DNA of 64,000 nt. It comes from JASHPR01 sp963815375. Lineage in GTDB: Bacteria; Actinomycetota; Actinomycetes; Streptosporangiales; Streptosporangiaceae. Shown piece after piece: positions 25,104 through 33,047 of this stretch; the first letter of the stretch is position 1, and each line of letters begins with the position of its first letter. The translations under genes were made by a program, and so were the position numbers. The DNA lies in contig CAWFGX010000005.1 of assembly GCA_963815375.1 (NCBI GenBank), forward strand, positions 806,001 through 870,000. Reading direction: 5' to 3'. The notes beneath the pieces are model-generated. The model worked only from the letters and a program-made list of their open reading frames with translations, made no database searches and had not been told where the DNA came from.

Positions 25104-25766
25104 TCAGGCCATCTCAGCGTTGTGCTTGGCCACCAGGTCTGGCAGCTCCGCCAGTGAATCCAGCCGGAACAGGCACCGGGCGAGCACATCCTCATCATGC
25201 AGGATGTAGCCCCACGGCCCGCGCCGCAGGAACGCGGTCGCGATGCCCATCCGCTGAGCCGGCGCCACGTCATTGTCCAGCCGGTCACCCACATACAAGA
25301 TCTCACCAGCCGGGCAGCCCGGTTCGGCGATCAGGCGCTCGAAGAACGCCGTCCCCGGCTTCTCAGTACCCCACCCATCCGACGTGCCGATCACGTCCAC
25401 CGGCAACTTCAGGGACCGCAGAATCTCCTCAGCGCGGGCTGTCTGGTTCCCGGCCACACCGACCAGCACGCCCTGTGCCCGAAGGGCAGCCAGGCACGGC
25501 CGGGCGTCGGGGTAGAGATTGTCATCAGTGAATGATTCCGGCTGACCCGCCTCCGCCCGCCGCTCACGTTCCACGCTGAGGTCAAATCCGGGCCGGAAAT
25601 GCTGGAACGTCTCCCGGTAGTCCCCGCCTCGCGCGATGACAGCGCCGAACACAGCGGAGAACGTGTGACGGGGCACACCCAGCCAGTCAGCCCACGTGCC
25701 GTACTCCCGCGACTCATCGACCAATGTCTCACCCACGTCGAAAAACACCGCATTCAAGCGTCCCAT
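25104..25766 (-). CDS. HAD-superfamily hydrolase
   Basis: 220 residues from ATG 25766, with GGAAGGA upstream. HAD motif I is VFFDVGETLVD (the usual second Asp of DxD replaced by Gly-Glu, as in some HAD subgroups), motif II VGVAGNQTA, motif III lysine in WGTEKPGTAFFERL, and motif IV ILYVGDRLDNDVAPA. Probably a phosphatase for a small phosphorylated metabolite. It follows two tiny genes on the same strand and sits opposite the XRE-TPR regulator. A link with the kinase operon is plausible but not shown. Confidence 0.88.
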   Translation of the reverse strand: MGRLNAVFFDVGETLVDESREYGTWADWLGVPRHTFSAVFGAVIARGGDYRETFQHFRPGFDLSVERERRAEAGQPESFTDDNLYPDARPCLAALRAQGVLVGVAGNQTARAEEILRSLKLPVDVIGTSDGWGTEKPGTAFFERLIAEPGCPAGEILYVGDRLDNDVAPAQRMGIATAFLRRGPWGYILHDEDVLARCLFRLDSLAELPDLVAKHNAEMA

Positions 25767-25813
25767 CACGTTCCTTCCAAGGTGGCGAACCGGCTAGGGC
25801 GAGGGATCATCTT

Positions 25814-26064
25814 TCAGCCCTCAGCCTCAAGCTGGTCTGCAAGGGTGGTGGGCATGTGCGTGGCCGCCAGCAGGTCACGCAGTTCTCGCTGCTCGGCCGG
25901 GGTGACGGCGGCGTGCGTTGGGCGAGGGTCGCGGCGAGTTCAACAGTCACTTCGCCGCACTCTCCGCCTTCCTCCATCAGCAGTAGCCCTTCCAGAGTTT
26001 CCGGGGAACCCGGGTGGCGAACCGGCCGGGCAGTCCGCTGGCGGGCGATTTCGTGTGCGTCCAT
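25814..26064 (-). pseudogene. small conserved-looking protein, frameshifted
   Basis: From ATG 26064 (ribosome site GAGGACAGG) the protein reads MDAHEIARQRTARPVRHPGS, then TLEGLLLMEEGGECGEVTVE, up to LAATLAQRT. There the frame is lost near 25930; the neighbouring frame continues AVTPAEQRELRDLLAATHMP and TTLADQLEAEG to a TGA at 25814-25816. Joined, this gives about 83 residues with a natural acidic helical end. I do not recognise the family. It is coupled to the tiny gene upstream by TGATG and precedes the HAD gene by 47 nt. Confidence 0.65.
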
Positions 26065-26216
26065 CACCTGTCCTCAGGCTTGTTCTTCACCACACCAGGG
26101 GAGCCTTCGCGTGGCCATGCGGTCCAGACGAGGCCATCGGAGGTCACGATCGCCACGATGCCCACACCCTCACGTTCGCCCTCAACCCGCCACCAGTAGT
26201 TCCAATTCTGGTGCAC
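26064..26216 (-). CDS. 50-residue hypothetical protein
   Basis: GTG 26216 to TGA 26064-26066; the stop overlaps the next start as TGATG. The sequence VHQNWNYWWRVEGEREGVGI, then VAIVTSDGLVWTAWPREGSP, ends in KNKPEDR. It is rich in Trp and has the alternating look of a small beta-sheet protein. The start is uncertain, since no good ribosome site lies before GTG 26216 and the frame stays open upstream. Family unknown. The overlap with a real-looking gene supports that it is translated. Confidence 0.5.
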   Translation of the reverse strand: MHQNWNYWWRVEGEREGVGIVAIVTSDGLVWTAWPREGSPGVVKNKPEDR

Positions 26217-26268
26217 GGGCTGTTCGCCTGGCCGCGGCGCCGTCGTCGCCGCGGCCCGAGGCTCCTGT

Positions 26269-27255
26269 CTAAGACCCGTTGGTCAGGGCGGTTGCGAGAG
26301 AGTTCAGGTTCGTGTTCGGGCCGAGTTCGCCGAACTGGGCCATCAGGCTGGCGATTTGCAGGATCTGGTCCGAGGCCATGGTCGGCGGAAAGGTTCCGAT
26401 GTTCATCACGCCGGCGACCTGCTGGCTGACGCCAAGGCTGTCCTGGAACGTCTGCTGAAGCACGGCGAGGTTGGCGTCCGCGATGTTGGTGGCCTCATCG
26501 ATGGAGGCGGTGAACGCTACGGCGGTGCGCGGATTTTTCTTCAGCCATCTGGCGGTCGCCGTGTACCCGCCGATCAGCATGCTCTGAACCGCTCCCTGGT
26601 TGAGGTTGGCGACCAATACCGCGCCGTCCTGCTGTGCCATCTCGGTGCACCACGGCTCGGTGCAGTACGACGCGTCCACCTGGTGCGAGGCCAGCGCGGC
26701 GCTCATGTCCGGGTAAGGCACGACTTTGTACGTCACCTGGGCCGGCGTGATGCCGTAGGTGGCCAGGCTGTTATCGACCAGCAGTGGGCCGTTGCCCGCC
26801 GCCGCGTTCACCGCTATCACCTTGCCCGCGAGCTGGCCCGCATTGCTGATCTGCGAGGTGCTCAGAGCGACGATCTGGTCGACATCGGGGCCCAGCTCGA
26901 CCCCCGCGTGCAGCACGCGGAACGGCCCGAGGCCCTTGGCCTGCGCCGAAAGCCAGGTGGGCAGCTGCCCGGCGGCAACGTCCAGGCTGCCGTCCAGCAG
27001 CTGCGGTACGGCGTCCTGGGTGCTGACGATTGTCTTGATCGTCAGGTGCAGGCCGTGAGCGGCAAAGATGCCGCGCTCCTGAGCTATGAACAGGGCCGCG
27101 TTGGTCTCGTCCGGGACCACCCCGGCCACCAGGCTGGTCGTCGGCGGATCAGCAGGTGCGGCACCGATTACCGGAACCGCCGATCCACAGCTGCTGACCG
27201 GTAATAAGACGAGAATGCCCAGAATAGCTGCTTTTTTGAGCCGACGGTTACTCAT
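26269..27255 (-). CDS. NMT1/SsuA-like substrate-binding lipoprotein (orphan)
   Basis: 328 residues from ATG 27255 (AAAGGTG ribosome site). The signal peptide ends in the lipobox LPVSSC. The mature part is a type-II periplasmic-binding fold of the nitrate/sulfonate/thiamine-precursor type: ALFIAQERGIFAAHGLHLTI, VPQLLDGSLDVAAGQLPTWL, YCTEPWCTEM. No permease or ATPase gene of this importer class is nearby, so it must work with a distant transporter or sense its ligand alone. A 52-nt gap separates it from the tiny gene downstream. Confidence 0.85.
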   Translation of the reverse strand: MSNRRLKKAAILGILVLLPVSSCGSAVPVIGAAPADPPTTSLVAGVVPDETNAALFIAQERGIFAAHGLHLTIKTIVSTQDAVPQLLDGSLDVAAGQLPTWLSAQAKGLGPFRVLHAGVELGPDVDQIVALSTSQISNAGQLAGKVIAVNAAAGNGPLLVDNSLATYGITPAQVTYKVVPYPDMSAALASHQVDASYCTEPWCTEMAQQDGAVLVANLNQGAVQSMLIGGYTATARWLKKNPRTAVAFTASIDEATNIADANLAVLQQTFQDSLGVSQQVAGVMNIGTFPPTMASDQILQIASLMAQFGELGPNTNLNSLATALTNGS

Positions 27256-27473
27256 CACTTTTCACACCTTTAGCAAGAGATGTCCGCCCCCCACTAATGT
27301 GTACGGTTCAACGATTACCGTTCAGGTCTAACGCAAACTAACGCCCAGTAAAAAACTTGGTAACGTCAGCGCGTTTTCCGCCTCACCTAAACCGCCAGAT
27401 CGGGTCCTTGCCATGCCAGTTTGAGGCCTGCCGCTGGCCGCTGGCCGGGCCTAAGGAGTAGGGCGGTCAGGCG

Positions 27474-27935
27474 ATGCGCCATGCTGTGCCTGTGCCAAAG
27501 CTGCGGCCGTTACTCCTCGTAACCGCGATCCTCGTGCTCGTCCAGGCCGGATTCGGCATGGTGGTCAACGTCTATGTGACGATCCCGGCGCACCACCCGG
27601 GTGCCCATGCCAGCAATTACTTCACAGGGTCAGTCTCAAGCGTGGGCTGGGCCGTTAGCCACGGCGCGCTGAGCCTCGCCATCCACGCAGCGCTCGGGCT
27701 GGCGCTCGCTGTCCTCGCGGTCTGGGTCGCTATTCGCGCAGCCCTCCTGCGCCGCCGGGCCGTGGCCGCATGGCTCGTCCTCGCCGCGCTGCTGACGATC
27801 GGAGCTGGGTTCAACGGGGCCAGCTTCCTGGACTTCAACATGGACATCAGCTCGCTGATCATGGCCCTGCTGGCGTTCGGTGCCCTGCTCTGCTACTGCG
27901 TCGCCATCTACCTGGTGCCGCCGTCCACGCGCTAG
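27474..27935 (+). CDS. four-helix integral membrane protein, unknown function
   Basis: 153 residues with four clear membrane segments: LRPLLLVTAILVLVQAGFGM, HGALSLAIHAALGLALAVLA, AAWLVLAALLTIGAGFNGAS and LIMALLAFGALLCYCVAIYL. A short His/Gly extracytoplasmic loop (PAHHPGAHASNYF) follows TM1. A His at the start of TM2 and an FLDFN motif before TM4 are present, but I cannot assign a family. Its 3' end overlaps the convergent exporter permease by 4 nt. Confidence 0.75.
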   Translation: MRHAVPVPKLRPLLLVTAILVLVQAGFGMVVNVYVTIPAHHPGAHASNYFTGSVSSVGWAVSHGALSLAIHAALGLALAVLAVWVAIRAALLRRRAVAAWLVLAALLTIGAGFNGASFLDFNMDISSLIMALLAFGALLCYCVAIYLVPPSTR

Positions 27936-28738
27936 GTGCGAGCGTGCCTGGGGCGGACCGGATCCCAGCGGAAGAACCGCATCGAGGCGACCACACCGAT
28001 CACTGCCCAGGCGGCGAGCACAGCGAGCTCACGGCCGGAAAGAAGGACCAGACCGCTGCCCGTATGCTGCAGCGCGCGAGTTGCCGCGTCGATGACCGGC
28101 TGAGCGGGCAGGTAGTGCGCCAGGGTTGCCAGCCAGCCCGGCTCGGCGGACAGCGGGCCGAGGCCGCCAGAGAAGAGGATCACCGGCAGGTAGGTGATCA
28201 TGAGTACCGGGCCTGCGCTCTGCGCGGTCGGCACCAGCGGGGTGACGGCGATGCCGATCGCGGCCCAGGCGAGAACGCCGAGCGCGAACGTGATCAGCAG
28301 GCCCACCGCGTCCACCGCGGTCAGCTTCGCGCCGTACAGCGCAACGCCAGCCGCGACCGCGATCGCGACGCTGGCCAGGCCCGTCAGCGCCGTTGCGACG
28401 ATCTTCCCAGCAAAGAAGCACCAGGTCGGCAGCGGTGTGGCGCGCCACCTGCGGAGCACGCCGTCCTGGCGGCTGGCGACCAGCGTGATCGCGTTGCTGA
28501 TATAGGCAGTGACGATCAGCCCGAACGACCCGAGACCGGCGACCAGCGCGTCCTCCGTATCCCGGCTGAGGTGGCTGTGCCTGGATGAGTTGAGTACCAG
28601 CAGCAGCAGCGGCACTACCAGACTGATGATCACGGCGCGCGGTGAGCGGATCAGCAGCAGCAGCTGGTACCGGACCTGGGCGGTGAGCAGCTGGCCGGTA
28701 CCTGGCAGCCTCCCGGCTGCGGCGGGGACGTCAGTCAT
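27932..28738 (-). CDS. ABC-2 type exporter permease
   Basis: 268 residues with six membrane spans and the ABC-2 C-terminal pattern (LMITYLPVILFSGGLGPLSA, LPAQPVIDAATRAL). An amphipathic N-terminus precedes the first span (RYQLLLLIRSPRAVIISLVV). It overlaps the ATPase gene by 8 nt and together they make an exporter of lipid, peptide or drug type. The next divergent unit is a NarL-type two-component system, a pairing typical of stress-induced efflux. Confidence 0.88.
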   Translation of the reverse strand: MTDVPAAAGRLPGTGQLLTAQVRYQLLLLIRSPRAVIISLVVPLLLLVLNSSRHSHLSRDTEDALVAGLGSFGLIVTAYISNAITLVASRQDGVLRRWRATPLPTWCFFAGKIVATALTGLASVAIAVAAGVALYGAKLTAVDAVGLLITFALGVLAWAAIGIAVTPLVPTAQSAGPVLMITYLPVILFSGGLGPLSAEPGWLATLAHYLPAQPVIDAATRALQHTGSGLVLLSGRELAVLAAWAVIGVVASMRFFRWDPVRPRHART

Positions 28739-29660
28739 GGGAGTAGGCCTTCTGTGAGTCGGCAGGCTCAGCGGTGAGCGACAGGTAGGCCTCCTCGAGG
28801 CTGGGCGGCGCGACCTCGAGGCCAGTGAGATCGGCGCCGTTGCGGCGGGCCCAGCTCACCAGCTCGCCGAGGTCCGCAGTCAGGTCGGCAGACGGCACCG
28901 TCAGCTCGCTGCGGGCGGCATTCACGTAGTGCCCCAGCCGGGAAGGCAGGTCGCCGGCTGGGGCGCCCGGGGGCAGCCGGTAGCGGATGACCGGCGTGCC
29001 GCCGCGGGCGCGGAGCTGGCCCGGCGGGGCGTCGGCGATCACCCGGCCCTCGGCCAGAACGATCACCCGGTCGGCGAGGTGCTGCGCTTCCTCTATGTAG
29101 TGCGTTGTCAGCAGCACGGTGGTGCCGTCGGCGACCAGGCTCTGGATGACGGCCCACAGCTCCCGGCGCGCCTCAGGGTCCAGTCCGGTGGTCGGCTCGT
29201 CCAGGAACAGGATCTCGGGCCGGCCAATGATGCCAAGGCCGAGATCCACCCGGCGCCGCTGGCCGCCCGACAGCGCCCCGATCCGGGTGGCCGCGTCCTG
29301 GCCCAGCCCGATCATGTCGATCACGGCGGCGACCGTCATCGGCCGCGGGAACAGCCCGCAGTACAGGCTGAGTGCCTCGGCGACGGTGATCTGCATGTCC
29401 AGGCTGGTCGACTGCAGCACCAGCCCGATCCTGGCCCGCCAGGCCCGGCCGCCGCGGCGCGGGTCGGTGCCGAGCACCCGCACCGTGCCGGCACTCGGGG
29501 CCAGGAATCCCTCAAGGATCTCGATAGTGGTCGTCTTGCCTGCGCCGTTCGGCCCCAGCACGGCGGCCACCTGGCCGGCCGGGACCCCGAAGCTGATGTC
29601 CTCCACCGCTGTGAAGCTGCCGAAGCGCTTGACCAGGCGATCGACCTCGATAGCGGTCAC
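28731..29660 (-). CDS. ABC transporter ATP-binding protein (exporter)
   Basis: 309 residues from GTG 29660, chosen because it overlaps the preceding stop as GTGA and begins TAIEVDRLVKRFGSFTAVED. Walker A GPNGAGKTT, Q-loop VLQSTSLDMQIT, signature LSGGQRRRVDLGLG, Walker B ILFLDEPTTGLDPEAR, switch His in LLTTHYIEEAQ. A DrrA-type C-terminal extension follows. Couples ATP hydrolysis to export by the neighbouring permease. Confidence 0.93.
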   Translation of the reverse strand: MTAIEVDRLVKRFGSFTAVEDISFGVPAGQVAAVLGPNGAGKTTTIEILEGFLAPSAGTVRVLGTDPRRGGRAWRARIGLVLQSTSLDMQITVAEALSLYCGLFPRPMTVAAVIDMIGLGQDAATRIGALSGGQRRRVDLGLGIIGRPEILFLDEPTTGLDPEARRELWAVIQSLVADGTTVLLTTHYIEEAQHLADRVIVLAEGRVIADAPPGQLRARGGTPVIRYRLPPGAPAGDLPSRLGHYVNAARSELTVPSADLTADLGELVSWARRNGADLTGLEVAPPSLEEAYLSLTAEPADSQKAYSHD

Positions 29661-29878
29661 CGCAGCCGGCCCCGGGTGCCGTCGCCGATCAGGCCGCGCC
29701 CGCTGCCCATGATCCGGCGTCGGCGCAGCTGGCTGACGCACCGGTAGCCGCCGAACACGGCCGCGACGCAGCCGAGCGCAACGATCACGATCTTGCCGAC
29801 TACCACCCCGGCGATGATGAGCGCGACGCCGATGATCAGTGAGACGAACGGGTAACGCCAGCCGAGAAGAAAGAACAT
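29657..29878 (-). CDS. small two-helix membrane protein
   Basis: 73 residues from ATG 29878 with AGGA seven nt upstream. Two hydrophobic helices (YPFVSLIIGVALIIAGVVVG, IVIVALGCVAAVFGGYRCVS) are followed by an Arg-rich cytoplasmic tail. It is the first gene of the exporter operon and translationally coupled to the ATPase. Possibly an accessory subunit or sensor of the exporter. Confidence 0.65.
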   Translation of the reverse strand: MFFLLGWRYPFVSLIIGVALIIAGVVVGKIVIVALGCVAAVFGGYRCVSQLRRRRIMGSGRGLIGDGTRGRLR

Positions 29879-30004
29879 GTCGGTTTCCTTAGCCGGTGGT
29901 TCGCTGGCGCCGGCCGTTCCAGTGCCAGACCTGATACAGGATGCCCCCGAGGGCATGCGGTCGTCGCCGGCCCGCTGGCTGATCTGCAGGACGCAGCCGG
30001 GTTC

Positions 30005-30041
30005 CACCCGGGGGTGGAGAGGGGGTCACCCGGGGATGGAG
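30005..30041. promoter_or_regulatory. two 15-bp direct repeats in the exporter/two-component divergent region
   Basis: CACCCGGGGGTGGAG (30005-30019) and CACCCGGGGATGGAG (30027-30041) are spaced by exactly 22 bp, two helical turns, so a dimer could bind both on one DNA face. They lie between the divergent exporter operon and the histidine kinase gene, the expected place for binding by the NarL-type regulator encoded next door. Confidence 0.6.
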
Positions 30042-30156
30042 CCGTCCCGCGGGGAAGGCCGGCCCGTGGCCCGAGGCCCCGCAGCAGAACTCGCCGTACC
30101 CTGGCAGGCGTGGAGGCTCATATGGCGCCTCGGGTCTGGCCAGTGGTGACGCCACG

Positions 30157-31482
30157 GTGAGGTCACCGGACGCGGCGACCCCGGCGCCCACGCTCGCGGC
30201 TCTGCGGCTCGCCCGGGCCCAGCGCGACATACTCATGCGGCGCCTCCGGTCAGCAGGCCTGATTCTGGTCGCGGTCGTGCTTGTGATCGGGTTCCGCAAG
30301 CAGCCCGTCCCCGGACTCCACGGGGACTCGCTGGGGATCCTGCTCGGGCTCGTCGCGGTCACCGCAGGCGGGGCAGCTGCGCTGTTGCTGCCCCCGAAGG
30401 CCGGCCGCGTCATGCTCGTCCCGTTCGCACTGGTGGCGGCCGGGTCGGTGACGCTGGTCTGGCTGCAGCCCGGAGGCCCGGGCGACCTCGGCGCCGTTAT
30501 CGCCGCGATCGCCGCGATGCGAGCGCTGACTGGGCGGCGCAGCCGGGTGGTTGCCATGGTGTGTGTCGCCGTTGGCAGCGTTGCGCTGGTGCTTCTGGCG
30601 ACCGTCGTCCGGGTGAATGTGCCGCTGCACGCGAACGGGCGACTCCAGGACGGCGCCAGCGTGGTAATCGGGCTGTTCCCTGGCGTCATCTGCGTGGTCG
30701 TCTTGCTCACCCGGCGCCTTGACCGGTACAGCTACCAGATGGAGCGGGTGCTGATGGACCTGGAGCAGGCGCAGAACGCCGAGGTGCGGGCGGTCGCCCT
30801 GGCCGAGCGGCAGCGCCTGGCCCGGGAGATGCATGACGTGCTCGCGCACTCGCTGTCCGGGCTCGCGCTGCAGCTTGAGGGCGCCCGCCTGCTCGCCGCG
30901 GAGAACCCCGCGGACCCCCGGCTCGCCGAGACCATCGAGCGCGCTCATCACCTGGCCAGGTCCGGCCTGCAGGAGGCCCGCCGGGCGATCGGCCTGCTCC
31001 GCGACGAACAGCTGCCAGGTCCGGAGCGGCTGGAAGAGCTCGTGACCGAGTTCGAGCATGACACCGGCCTGCAGTGCGCACTCACCGTCGAGGGCGATCA
31101 GCACACGCTCGGCTCGCAGGCACGGCTGGCGGTGTACCGGGTTGCCCAGGAGGCGCTCACGAACATCCGCAAGCACGCTGACGCCAGCCGGGTCGAGGTG
31201 CGGCTGCACTACGAGCCGGGTGGCACCCGGCTCACCGTCGAGGATTTCGGCCGGGATCAGGCGCCGCTGGTGGCTGAGCCGGTCCCGGTTGGCGTCCTGG
31301 CAGCCGCTGCAGGCGGCGAGCCCCGGGGTCAACCCGGCGGCGGCACCGAGCTCGGCCAGCGCGACGGGACCGGCGGCTACGGGCTCGCGGGGATGCGGGA
31401 GCGTGCTGAGCTGCTCGGCGGCACGCTCACTACTACGAAGACACCCCGCGGATTCCTGGTGGATCTGTGGCTGCCGGAATGA
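30157..31482 (+). CDS. sensor histidine kinase, NarL-type (HisKA_3)
   Basis: 441 residues from GTG 30157. The N-terminal half holds about six membrane helices. The dimerisation motif LAREMHDVLAHSLSGLALQL carries the phospho-His, and the ATP-binding domain follows (VYRVAQEALTNIRKHADASR, GYGLAGMRERAELLGG). It signals to the response regulator whose ATG overlaps its stop. No large extracytoplasmic domain is present, so it probably senses the membrane or a transporter state (compare DesK/LiaS-type kinases). Confidence 0.93.
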   Translation: MRSPDAATPAPTLAALRLARAQRDILMRRLRSAGLILVAVVLVIGFRKQPVPGLHGDSLGILLGLVAVTAGGAAALLLPPKAGRVMLVPFALVAAGSVTLVWLQPGGPGDLGAVIAAIAAMRALTGRRSRVVAMVCVAVGSVALVLLATVVRVNVPLHANGRLQDGASVVIGLFPGVICVVVLLTRRLDRYSYQMERVLMDLEQAQNAEVRAVALAERQRLAREMHDVLAHSLSGLALQLEGARLLAAENPADPRLAETIERAHHLARSGLQEARRAIGLLRDEQLPGPERLEELVTEFEHDTGLQCALTVEGDQHTLGSQARLAVYRVAQEALTNIRKHADASRVEVRLHYEPGGTRLTVEDFGRDQAPLVAEPVPVGVLAAAAGGEPRGQPGGGTELGQRDGTGGYGLAGMRERAELLGGTLTTTKTPRGFLVDLWLPE

Positions 31483-32171
31483 CGAACCCGCCTCCGCCCG
31501 CGGCCGGGCCTGTACGGGTGCTGATCGCCGATGACCAGCGGGTCGTTCGTGACGGACTGGTCCTGCTGATCGGCCTGTTGCCCCAGGTCGAGGTCGCTGG
31601 AACCGCCGCAGACGGCGCGGAAGCTGTGGAGCGCGCCCGGGCACTGCGGCCCGATGTCGTCCTGATGGACCTGCGGATGCCGCGGTGCGACGGCGTCGAG
31701 GCGACACGCCAGCTCCGCGAGCTCGACCCCGGAATCCGGGTCATCGTGCTCACCACATACGCCGACGACCGCTCGGTCATCGAGGCGCTCCGGGCCGGGG
31801 CGCGAGGCTACCTGACGAAGGACGCCGGGGCCGAGGAGATCAGGCAGGCGCTGGCGCAGGTCGTCAGCGGCCAGGCGGTGATCGACCCAGCGGTTCAGCA
31901 CCACCTGGTGGATGCCATCGCGGTCAGCCCCCCGCCCGCTGCGGGCGACCCGCCGGAGCGGCAGTTGCCCGACGGCCTGACCCAGCGTGAGGCCGAGGTG
32001 CTGGAGTTGATCGCCGAGGGGCTGTCCAACACGGAGATAGCCGGAGTGCTCGTGGTCAGCGAGGCGACCGTGAAGAGCCACGTCAATCACCTGCTGGCCA
32101 AGATCGGTGCTCGCGACCGGGCGCAAGCGGTCGGCTATGCGTTCCGGCACGGGGTCGTCTCGCGCCGGTGA
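31479..32171 (+). CDS. NarL/LuxR-family response regulator
   Basis: 230 residues from ATG 31479, coupled to the kinase (ATGA). Receiver domain with acidic pair ADDQ and phospho-acceptor in VVLMDLRMPRCDG, conserved Thr in VLTTYADD and Lys in YLTKDAG. LuxR-type HTH at the end: LTQREAEVLELIAEGLSNTE and VSEATVKSHVNHLLAKIG. Likely target: the divergent exporter operon through the 22-bp-spaced repeats. Confidence 0.95.
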   Translation: MTNPPPPAAGPVRVLIADDQRVVRDGLVLLIGLLPQVEVAGTAADGAEAVERARALRPDVVLMDLRMPRCDGVEATRQLRELDPGIRVIVLTTYADDRSVIEALRAGARGYLTKDAGAEEIRQALAQVVSGQAVIDPAVQHHLVDAIAVSPPPAAGDPPERQLPDGLTQREAEVLELIAEGLSNTEIAGVLVVSEATVKSHVNHLLAKIGARDRAQAVGYAFRHGVVSRR

Positions 32172-32273
32172 CGCCGCGGCCAGTGAGCGTGCATTCGGGC
32201 CGGGTGACGTCCCAAACGGCAGAGCTGGCCCGCCAGCCAGGGAAAGTACAGCCTATTCCGGTACCGTGATGGC

Positions 32274-32867
32274 ATGTCCGGACTGCAATTCGTGGTCGAC
32301 GTCCTTGGCGCCCTTGTCTGGCCGGTCGCGATCGTGGCGATTGTGATTTTCCTGCGCCGCCCTCTCGTGGACATCCTGATGCAGCTGGCCGCCGCATTGC
32401 GGCGGCTTCGCGCTGGGCAGTCAGATGCCGAGTTCGACAGGATCGCCGGCCTGGCCAAGGCCGAGCTGACAGCCGCGGTGTCGGCCGGGGTGCCCGGCCC
32501 ATCCGGGATCCCCGCGCTGCTGCGGTTCGCTGCCGCCGCTGACGACGATCCGTCGTCGGCCATCACGCAGTCCTTCGGGGCCGTCGATGTAGCCCTGCGC
32601 GAACTGCTGTCGTCAGCTGGCAAGCTGGTGCCTGTCGGCAGCGGCGACCCGGCCGCCATCGCCCGGTTCGCGCGAGACCAGAGCCTGGTCCCCGAGTCGC
32701 TGGTCCGCGCGGTCGATGGTCTGGCCACGCTGCGCAACATCGCTGCCGCCGATCCGGCGCGGGTCACGCGGGACCAGGCGGTGAATTACCTGGCGCTCGT
32801 CGATGCGCTGCTCTACGCCATCTCCTCGCAGCACGACCGGCCCAAGGCCAGCCAGCACTTGCCATAA
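32274..32867 (+). CDS. membrane-anchored protein of unknown function
   Basis: 197 residues. One N-terminal membrane helix (LQFVVDVLGALVWPVAIVAI) is followed by a basic patch and a soluble helical domain (EFDRIAGLAKAELTAAVSAG, YLALVDALLYAISS). No catalytic motif is seen. It stands alone between the two-component system and the phosphatase-like gene. The start ATG 32274 is clear, although the ribosome site is weak. Confidence 0.7.
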   Translation: MSGLQFVVDVLGALVWPVAIVAIVIFLRRPLVDILMQLAAALRRLRAGQSDAEFDRIAGLAKAELTAAVSAGVPGPSGIPALLRFAAAADDDPSSAITQSFGAVDVALRELLSSAGKLVPVGSGDPAAIARFARDQSLVPESLVRAVDGLATLRNIAAADPARVTRDQAVNYLALVDALLYAISSQHDRPKASQHLP

Positions 32868-33047
32868 GACCCGGCCTTTCACCGCAGGACGAGCAGCAAG
32901 GGTGACGGGTTCCTTCGCTGCGGCGGCACCATGAAAAGGTTGGCCATTTCGTTGCCGTCCTGTTGACTGAAGTTCGGGCGGCTCCCCTAGCGTCACCCGC
33001 TGGAGTGTCCGGACCGAGCCGGACGTCGGCCCAGGGGAGGAGAACCG

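Noticed and set aside
25800..27300. Right attachment site of the island
   Set aside because: No copy of the tRNA 3' end (GGTTCGAGTCCCACC or parts of it) was found by eye on either strand, so the boundary stays undefined.
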